Shown: in pieces, positions 32,110 to 37,455 of the stretch
How the letters are laid out: every line of letters begins with the position of its first letter
Position numbering within the stretch: position 1 is the stretch's first letter
Assembly: GCA_004356105.1 (NCBI GenBank)
Contig: SMYC01000291.1
Location: 1 to 37,455 of the forward strand
Length of the DNA stretch: 37,455 bases
Direction: 5' to 3'
Source: Acidobacteriota bacterium
GTDB lineage: Bacteria; Acidobacteriota; Vicinamibacteria; Marinacidobacterales; SMYC01
Translations under genes and position numbers: made by a program
The notes under the pieces: generated by a model
What the model saw: only the letters and a program-made list of their open reading frames with translations
Told to the model about the DNA's origin: nothing
Database searches by the model: none

Positions 32110-32685
32110 TCAATGCACCTGCTTGGCGGATCGGTCGAGAAGGATCCCCTCGCGCTCTAGAAGCCTTTTGCTTCGCTCGCTTCCCGATTCGAGCCAACGC
32201 CCGTAGAGGCGCAAAATCGAGGGTGCATCGGTGAGGGCACTTTCCTCACTGACCTCGTTCAAAACATCAACGAAGCGGCGAAACTTTTGGGAGAGCTCTA
32301 CGAACACCGCCCCGGCATCGCGAGGACTGAGCCCGGCGGCGCGCCCGTAAGCAGTCCCTCCCATGCGCATATAGTAGTCGAGCTCGACACGGCGCCGCGA
32401 GATGCTGTCGGCAAAAAAGCCGGAGACGAAGAGCGCGACATCACCGGTGAGCTTGAGTTTCGTGAAACGCGCGCGGCCGCGACTTCGCAGAGCCTCGCAA
32501 TAAAGTTCGGCGATGGTAGCTTCCAGACCGGCCTCATACCTTTCGATCGCGACAAAGTTTTCGAGGAGCTTCACGAGATAGAAGGAAGAGAGCTCGCTCG
32601 ACCGAAAGTTTTGACGGGCCATCACTTTCTCGACGACCTCCTTGAAATATTCGACCGGAGTTTCCGAGTGCAGAAGCGTGTCCAT
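32110..32685 (-). CDS. Unknown helical protein, first gene of the pair
   Basis: A 191-residue protein of no family known to me, with no membrane segments and many charged helices (for example FKEVVEKVMARQ, VELSQKFRRFVDVLNEV). The sequence TAYGRAAGLSPRDAGAVFVEL (about 111-131) is its best-defined part. The start is ATG 32685: AAAGGAGG lies 7 bases upstream, and the longer reading starts with TTG. A sigma-54-like promoter is correctly placed upstream. The partner gene follows after 19 bases. The pairing and shared helical character suggest a two-protein complex, but there is no direct evidence. Confidence 0.78.
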   Translation of the reverse strand: MDTLLHSETPVEYFKEVVEKVMARQNFRSSELSSFYLVKLLENFVAIERYEAGLEATIAELYCEALRSRGRARFTKLKLTGDVALFVSGFFADSISRRRVELDYYMRMGGTAYGRAAGLSPRDAGAVFVELSQKFRRFVDVLNEVSEESALTDAPSILRLYGRWLESGSERSKRLLEREGILLDRSAKQVH

Positions 32686-32719
32686 GATGTTTCCTCCTTT
32701 GAGCGATGACTCTTTTGAA

Positions 32720-32735
32720 TGCAATTTGCGTGCAC
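32720..32735 (-). promoter_or_regulatory. Sigma-54-like promoter of the unknown gene pair
   Basis: On the minus strand the sequence is GTGCACGCAAATTGCA. It matches TGGCACG-N4-TTGCA except at the first two positions, one of which is the first G of the nearly invariant GG. Transcription from it would begin near 32709, leaving a 24-base leader with the AAAGGAGG site perfectly placed. Confidence 0.5.
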
Positions 32736-32866
32736 AAGAGGCCGTTCTCGGAGACGCGAGCAGAAGCTATTGAAAAGAAGGCGGTTGCACCTGAATTACA
32801 GTTTCTCGGCGGTCGAAAGGGGTGACAAAAACTGTCCCAAATTGGGTCGCACGATCAAAAGTTGTT

Positions 32867-32897
32867 CACTAGCAGTCAAGGGAGAGGAGTGCTAGTG
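32867..32897. repeat. Perfect inverted repeat CACTAGCA / TGCTAGTG
   Basis: Two 8-base arms are separated by 15 bases. There is no T run, so it is more likely a protein-binding dyad than a terminator. Confidence 0.6.
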
Positions 32898-32950
32898 CTA
32901 GCCAGGTAAACCTGAAAGCGTTCTAAATCCAAACCACACAGCTGACTCTC

Positions 32951-33009
32951 ATCCCCACATCCCCTTACCTTTAAAAAGGCCGCTAAAAGCAAGGAGATGT
33001 GGGGATAAG
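32951..33009. repeat. Short hairpin copy of the ATCCCCAC/GTGGGGAT repeat
   Basis: ATCCCCACATCCCCTTACCTTT pairs with AAAGCAAGGAGATGTGGGGAT around a loop of about 15 bases. It is a reduced form of the element at 12853 with one core per arm, ending in the same GGGGATAAGAAAG. Confidence 0.85.
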
Positions 33010-33072
33010 AAAGAATTTGTTTCAGAACGTGGTACAAAATTCTCGTTTCTGACTGGTTAGAGCCTAGTACAG

Positions 33073-34692
33073 CTACTCGACGAAGGTGACCTTGTTGATG
33101 TCGGCGAGGGTCGTGATGCCGGCGAAGACTTTTTCGAGCGCTTGTGTGCGCAGGGGCGTCATGCCGCCTTGCTCGGCCGCATATTTGAGCTCAGCGCTGC
33201 TGCGTCTTTCGAGAATCAGCTGACGCAGACGATCATCGAGACTCAGAAGCTCGCACACGGCCGTGCGCCCATAAAAACCCGTCCCGTGACACTTGTAGCA
33301 CCCGTGACCGACGAAGAACTCGCGATCGCGGCAGGCGCCCTCGAGTCCCGACAGGTCGAGCTCGGCCGAGCTCACGACGGCCGGCTCACGACAGCCGTCA
33401 CAAATGCTGCGCACGAGACGCTGTGCCATCACGCAATTCAGCGCGGACACGAAGTTATAGGGCTCGACGCCCATATGCAAGAAACGACCGATGACATCGA
33501 AGGCGTTGTTCGCGTGAACGGTCGTGAACATGAGGTGGCCCGTCAAGGCCGCTTGCACCGCGATCTGCGCGGTCTCGCCATCGCGCACCTCACCGACCAT
33601 GATCGTGTCCGGATCGTGACGCAGCACCGATCTCAAGCCCCGAGCGAAAGTCAGCCCTTTCTTCTCGTTCACGGGAATTTGCGTGATGTTCGGCAGCCGA
33701 TACTCGACGGGATCTTCGATGGTGACAATCTTCGTTTCCGATGTAGCGATCTCGGAGAGCGCCGCGTAGAGCGTCGTCGTCTTGCCGCTTCCGGTTGGTC
33801 CGGTCACGAGCACCATGCCATAGGGCTCATGGATGAACTTTCGAAATCGCTTCAGCTCCTGCTCGGGAAACCCGAGCAGCTCGAGTCGAAGCTCCGAGAA
33901 CTGCTCGCTGATGGACTCCTTGTCCAAGATCCGGATGACCACGTCTTCGCCATAGATACTCGGCATGATCGAAACGCGGAAATCGATCGGGCGCGAACCA
34001 ATCTTGAGCTTGAAGCGGCCGTCCTGGGGGACCCGCTTCTCGGCGACGTCGAGCTCCGCCATGACCTTGAGCCTCGAGACGATCGCCTTATGGTGCTGGC
34101 GGTCGACCGGATCCATCGCGGGGTAGAGAACCCCGTCGATGCGATATTTCAGGAATACTTTCTCTTCTTTTGTCTCGACGTGAATGTCGCTCGCGCGGCG
34201 CTCGATACCATTGACCAAGAGGGAGTGGACGAGCTTGATGATGGGGCTCGATGTCTCAGGCGTCGCTGCGAGGTCTTCGTGCTCGTTGTCGTCTTCGGAG
34301 ACGAGCTCGAGCTTGAGCTCCTCGGAAGCTTTGTCGAGCAAGAAGCTCGAGCTCCGGTTGCGCGCCAGGATCGCCTCGATCTGAAACGCTGCCGCGACCT
34401 CGATCGTAAGCGGCCGGCCCAGCGTGAGCTCGAGCTCGTCGAGCTCTCGATAGCGCTCGGGCTCCGCCAGCGCCACCACGACGCTTCCCTCTTCTTCTCG
34501 AAGCGGGACGATCCGGTAACGGAGAATAGAGTCCATGGGGATCTGCCGCCACACGGAAAGGTTCTCACGAAACGCAGCGAGGTCGACGAATGTAAAGCCG
34601 AGCTCCTGGGCGAGACGCTTCGCTTTCGCGAGCTCTTCCTCTTGCGCCCCGGCCGCGGTTTCCTGCCCGAGCGCGTTTTCGGTCTCGCTCAA
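33073..34692 (-). CDS. GspE/PilB-family secretion or pilus ATPase
   Basis: A hexameric ATPase of about 539 residues that powers type II secretion or type IV pilus assembly from the cytoplasmic side. An MshEN-type N-domain (FTFVDLAAF..., RYRIVPLREEEGSVVVAL) is followed by the ATPase: Walker A GPTGSGKTTTLY, Asp box VTIEDPVEY, Walker B RHDPDTIMVGEVRD and His box TGHLMFTTVHAN. A tetracysteine zinc motif is present (ICDGCREP ... CYKCHGTGFYGR). I place the start at TTG 34692, with AGGAA 7 bases upstream; a TTG at 34725 without a ribosome site is the alternative, and no ATG is available. No other pilus or secretion gene is in the window, so the ATPase is an orphan here and its system cannot be named. 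Confidence 0.9.
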   Translation of the reverse strand: MSETENALGQETAAGAQEEELAKAKRLAQELGFTFVDLAAFRENLSVWRQIPMDSILRYRIVPLREEEGSVVVALAEPERYRELDELELTLGRPLTIEVAAAFQIEAILARNRSSSFLLDKASEELKLELVSEDDNEHEDLAATPETSSPIIKLVHSLLVNGIERRASDIHVETKEEKVFLKYRIDGVLYPAMDPVDRQHHKAIVSRLKVMAELDVAEKRVPQDGRFKLKIGSRPIDFRVSIMPSIYGEDVVIRILDKESISEQFSELRLELLGFPEQELKRFRKFIHEPYGMVLVTGPTGSGKTTTLYAALSEIATSETKIVTIEDPVEYRLPNITQIPVNEKKGLTFARGLRSVLRHDPDTIMVGEVRDGETAQIAVQAALTGHLMFTTVHANNAFDVIGRFLHMGVEPYNFVSALNCVMAQRLVRSICDGCREPAVVSSAELDLSGLEGACRDREFFVGHGCYKCHGTGFYGRTAVCELLSLDDRLRQLILERRSSAELKYAAEQGGMTPLRTQALEKVFAGITTLADINKVTFVE

Positions 34693-34734
34693 CCGTCTTT
34701 TCCTTTCTTCTCGCGTGTTGAACAATTCGACTTC

Positions 34735-34764
34735 ATGCTAGACGTCCAGACAACGTTCTGTCAA
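34735..34764 (-). promoter_or_regulatory. Candidate promoter of the GspE/PilB gene
   Basis: On the minus strand TTGACA (34764-34759) is followed after 18 bases by TAGCAT (34740-34735). A start near 34728 would precede TTG 34692 by about 35 bases, supporting the shorter start. Confidence 0.5.
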
Positions 34765-34801
34765 ACCGCGAACACCCGTAACCTTATGACTCCGCAACGC
34801 T

Positions 34802-34830
34802 TTGACATTCCTCTGTGCCAGTGCGACAAT
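34802..34830 (+). promoter_or_regulatory. Sigma-70-type promoter of the repeat/pseudokinase gene
   Basis: TTGACA and GACAAT are separated by exactly 17 bases. The -35 is perfect and the -10 matches 4 of 6. The predicted start is about 34837, some 69 bases before ATG 34906. It is divergent from the GspE/PilB promoter. Confidence 0.65.
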
Positions 34831-34905
34831 GCTTGAAACTCTCCCGCGAGACCCTCTCAAAAACGTGTATTCGGGGTTTCGTCGCTCTAGTTCGACGATC
34901 GAGAC

Positions 34906-37299
34906 ATGAATTTCCTGAAGAGCCTCCTTCCAGCGCCCGTCGTGGATCTCGGTTTCGTCCTGTTGCTCGTCTTCGGCATCTACATCGCCTTCAAGAAAGG
35001 GATCGAAAAGCTCAGAGAAAGCGGCCAATGGGACCGCTTCCTCGAAAAGCTTCCCGGAGCCGAACAGCTCCAGCTTCGGCGCTTCGAGCGCGAGATCAAA
35101 CGATTCGAGAAAGCGGGCGACCTCGCGGGGGCGGCGCGCCTCTACGAAGAGGCGGAGTGGTACCCCGAGGCCATCAATATGTACATCCAAGCCGAAGATT
35201 ACGTTTCGGCCGCGACACTCCACGAGGAGCTCGAGCAGTGGGAGCGCGCGGCCGACATGTACTTCCAAGCAGAAGATTGGAAGCGCGCCGCGCAAATGCT
35301 AGTCAAAGTCGGCAAACACGCCGAGGCGGCGAAACACTTCGAAGAGCACGGCCAGAAGATCGACGCCGCCAAGCTCTACTTCGACGCGGCTCAATACGAC
35401 AAAGCCGCCGTGCTCTACGAAGACGTCTCCTATTTTCCGCAAGCCGCCAAATGCTTCGAGAAGCTCGGGGAACATGTCAAAGCGGCCCACAACTACGAGC
35501 AACAGTGGTCCGCATCGACCTCCGCCGGAGGTGGGGGGCTCATCGCCGGAGGCTCCGATCGAGAAGCGAGGGTCGCTCTTCACGCTGGGAAGCTCTACGA
35601 GCAAGGTGGCGCGCCCGAGCGGGCGGCCGAGCTCTACAAGCGCGCTGGTCTCTCGCGCCAGGCTGCGCAGCTCGCCGCCAAGGAAGGTCGCTACCTCGAT
35701 GCCGCGGAGCTGCTCCTCAAAGAAGAGAACCTGAAAGGCGCCGCCGAGATGTTCGAAAAAGCCGGTCAGGACGAGCGGGCGGCCCTGTTGCAAGGAGAGA
35801 TCGCCTTTCACGCCGGAGACAACGCCACGGCCGCAGACCATTTCCTGAGAGGCGGCGACAATCCGCGCGCGGCCGAGCTCTACGAATCCGTAGGCAATCT
35901 GGAAGGCGCCGCGCGAAGCTACGAGAGAGGCGACGCGCCTCTACAAGCGGCTGGGGTTTATCTAAGGGCTGGCGAGAAACAAAAAGCAGCTGCGATGTTC
36001 GAAGCCGGGGGAGACCGCGAACAGGCCGCCAAGCTCTATGAGGAGATCAAGGATTACTCGAAGGCCTCAGAGCTCTACGAACAAAGCGGACGCTCTTTTG
36101 AAGCAGGCAAGCTGGCCAAACAACAGGGCGACGGCGACCGCGCCATCCAGCTTCTGCAGCAGATCGACGGAGACCACGATCACTATGACGACGCCACGCT
36201 CGTCCTAGCGCGCCTGTTCATCGAGAAGAAACTGCCAGCGCTCGCCGTGGACAAGCTCGAGCGGTTGCTAGGTGACCAACAAATCAGCGCGAAGACCCTC
36301 GAGCACTTTTACTGGCTCGGACGCGCTTTCGAAGAGCTCGGGAAGACATCCGAGGCGATCGACAGGTTCCGGAAAGTGCTGACCGAGCGCTACGGCTACG
36401 AAGATGTGGAGCAGCGTATCGCTCGTTTGAGCGCAGGTAGCGCGGCCGAGCCGCCGACCCAAGGACTGCCTCCGGCACAACCCGCGGCTCCCGCGCCTCC
36501 CGCAGCTCCTGCTCCTCCTGCACCCGCAGCGGCGGCCGGGCAAGCAGCGTCTCCGATTCAACTCGGCGAGCTTCTTGGAAAGGGGCTGCTCGGAACCACG
36601 CACAAAGGAGTCGATACCCGCAATCAGAGCCCGGTCATCATCAAGCTTCTGCGCCAGGACCTGATCCAAAACAAGAGCATCCTGCAGCAGTTCATCGCGG
36701 AAGCCAAGCTCGCCCGAAACCTCGAACATCCGAGCCTCGTCCGCTTGCTCGGCGTCATCCAAGTTCAAGGCTCGAAGGCCGCCGTCACCGAGTACGTGGA
36801 GGGATTCAGCTTGTCGACGTTCCTCGAGCGCAATAAACGCGTTTCGGTCAAACAAGGGATGGATCTGCTTTCTACGCTCGCAGCAGCGATCAGCTACGCG
36901 CATGAGAGAAAACTCCTTCATCGTGATTTGAAGCTCACCAACATCCTGATCGGCGCGGGCGGCAAGCTCAAGATCACCGGGTTCGGCATGGGCGCGCTAC
37001 GCGTAGCTCAACTCGGAAGAGCCGATGGCTACCCAGCCCCCGAGTTTCTGAGCGGCGCCGCCATCGGCCCGCGCTCCGACATCTACTCCCTAGGCGCCGT
37101 CATCTTCCATGCGTTGACAGGTAGCAACCCGGCAAGCGAGGAAGCCTGTGCGAACGGGGCACCGCCGCTCCGCCAGCTATGCCCCGACGCGTCAGCGACA
37201 TTCGAGCAAGTTCTCGCGCGTTGCCTCTCAAACGACCCCGCGGACCGCTTCGCGTCAGCTCAAGAAGTGATCGCCGCGCTTCAAGCCGCTCCGGGCTAG
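34906..37299 (+). CDS. Membrane-anchored 13-residue-repeat protein with C-terminal Ser/Thr kinase-like domain (probable pseudokinase)
   Basis: A 797-residue protein. One hydrophobic segment at about 12-30 anchors it, leaving the rest in the cytoplasm. Residues 70-199 are ten uninterrupted 13-residue units of the pattern xGxxxxAAxLYEx. A Gly/Ser linker (200-225) follows, and then units at 234-298 (five) and 303-419 (nine). A canonical TPR-like pair is at about 461-495. A Pro/Ala-rich linker (515-548) leads to a kinase fold at 551-795 with GKGLLG, Lys580 (PVIIK), Glu near 599, HRDLKLTN (672-679), APE (711-713) and DIYSLG. The DFG triad is GFG (692-694), so the Mg-binding Asp is missing while the catalytic HRD Asp is kept. 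It is probably inactive or non-canonical as a kinase. The solenoid suggests a scaffold; partners are unknown. Confidence 0.85.
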   Translation: MNFLKSLLPAPVVDLGFVLLLVFGIYIAFKKGIEKLRESGQWDRFLEKLPGAEQLQLRRFEREIKRFEKAGDLAGAARLYEEAEWYPEAINMYIQAEDYVSAATLHEELEQWERAADMYFQAEDWKRAAQMLVKVGKHAEAAKHFEEHGQKIDAAKLYFDAAQYDKAAVLYEDVSYFPQAAKCFEKLGEHVKAAHNYEQQWSASTSAGGGGLIAGGSDREARVALHAGKLYEQGGAPERAAELYKRAGLSRQAAQLAAKEGRYLDAAELLLKEENLKGAAEMFEKAGQDERAALLQGEIAFHAGDNATAADHFLRGGDNPRAAELYESVGNLEGAARSYERGDAPLQAAGVYLRAGEKQKAAAMFEAGGDREQAAKLYEEIKDYSKASELYEQSGRSFEAGKLAKQQGDGDRAIQLLQQIDGDHDHYDDATLVLARLFIEKKLPALAVDKLERLLGDQQISAKTLEHFYWLGRAFEELGKTSEAIDRFRKVLTERYGYEDVEQRIARLSAGSAAEPPTQGLPPAQPAAPAPPAAPAPPAPAAAAGQAASPIQLGELLGKGLLGTTHKGVDTRNQSPVIIKLLRQDLIQNKSILQQFIAEAKLARNLEHPSLVRLLGVIQVQGSKAAVTEYVEGFSLSTFLERNKRVSVKQGMDLLSTLAAAISYAHERKLLHRDLKLTNILIGAGGKLKITGFGMGALRVAQLGRADGYPAPEFLSGAAIGPRSDIYSLGAVIFHALTGSNPASEEACANGAPPLRQLCPDASATFEQVLARCLSNDPADRFASAQEVIAALQAAPG

Positions 37300-37330
37300 C
37301 CGCTACGGCCAAGACAATGTCTAAAAGAAA

Positions 37331-37369
37331 AGTAGAGGTGGGGATTGTGTGGAGAGGTGGGGATAAAAG
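37331..37369. repeat. Right-half-like copy of the GTGGGGAT repeat
   Basis: AGTAGAGGTGGGGATTGTGTGGAGAGGTGGGGATAAAAG contains two AGAGGTGGGGAT cores 22 bases apart, as in the right arm of the full element at 12853. It lies about 30 bases after the pseudokinase stop. The remaining sequence to the window end shows no gene. Confidence 0.75.
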
Positions 37370-37455
37370 AATACTTTTTCGGGTCTTCCGCAAAATCTGT
37401 GGGTAGAAACCGTCTGCCATCGCCCCCTCAGCAGACCACGGTGCTCGCCGGCGTA

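Larger units (their letters stand above)
32686..33072. other. 387-base gap: sigma-54-like promoter, ACTGTCCCA, dyad and hairpin repeat
   Basis: There is no gene here. From left to right it contains a sigma-54-like element (32720-32735, minus strand), ACTGTCCCA at 32831-32839 running into the dyad CCCAA-a-TTGGG, a perfect inverted repeat CACTAGCA...TGCTAGTG (32867-32897), and a compact copy of the GTGGGGAT hairpin (32951-33009) close to the end of the GspE/PilB gene. The dyads would be 100-160 bases upstream of the promoter, in the usual range for enhancer-binding sites. Confidence 0.6.

Noticed and set aside
34801..34830. TGGCAC on the minus strand near 34820 as a sigma-54 -24 box for the GspE/PilB gene
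   Set aside because: No TTGC at the required spacing; a TTGACA-type promoter fits better.

Overview
The window is a GC-rich (roughly 60%), densely coded piece of a Gram-negative chromosome. It carries an outer-membrane polysaccharide exporter, a Pal-type lipoprotein, two NtrC-type regulators, several -24/-12 (sigma-54) promoter matches, a large HD-GYP protein, a Ser/Thr-kinase-like protein, KorAB and the PdxST route to PLP. This mix fits the Myxococcota/'Deltaproteobacteria' side of the tree. That placement is inference; no rRNA or marker gene here settles it.

Layout. 1-12.8 kb: an exopolysaccharide or capsule locus on the + strand. It has a GT4 glycosyltransferase, an AsnB-type amidotransferase, a NodU/CmcH-type carbamoyltransferase and a second GT4 glycosyltransferase. 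After a 0.5 kb leader come a WecA-type initiating phosphotransferase, an outer-membrane beta-barrel protein, a short Wza-like OPX protein and a Wzc-type BY-kinase. No flippase or polymerase is visible and may lie to the left. 13-18 kb: a divergent module. A membrane-anchored protein of unknown family is on the - strand behind tandem sigma-54 promoter matches. On the + strand are a SipW/Sec11-like serine protease, an NTP_transf_5-type protein and an NtrC-type response regulator with overlapping reading frames, behind another perfect sigma-54 match. 18-21 kb: KorAB (2-oxoacid:ferredoxin oxidoreductase) with a strong terminator. 21-23 kb: a GAF/HD-GYP protein. 23-26.3 kb: a PdxR-like MocR regulator, pdxS and pdxT (PLP synthesis). 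26.6-28 kb: a degenerate NtrC-like protein that has lost its ATPase and sigma-54-contact motifs. 28.1-28.7 kb: a Pal-like lipoprotein. 28.7-32.7 kb (- strand): two unknown helical proteins followed by pyrK, pyrD, pyrF and a small glutaredoxin-like protein, tightly spaced. 33-34.7 kb (-): a GspE/PilB ATPase. 34.9-37.3 kb (+): a membrane-anchored protein with about 24 copies of a 13-residue helical repeat, a TPR and a kinase domain whose DFG is GFG.

The main discovery candidates are: (a) the sigma-54-linked module at 13-18 kb beside the exporter; (b) the pseudo-activator at 26.6 kb, itself behind a sigma-54-like promoter; (c) the unknown gene pair at 31.4-32.7 kb, also behind a sigma-54-like promoter; (d) the 13-residue-repeat pseudokinase; and (e) an intergenic repeat family built on ATCCCCAC/GTGGGGAT, with five copies in the window.
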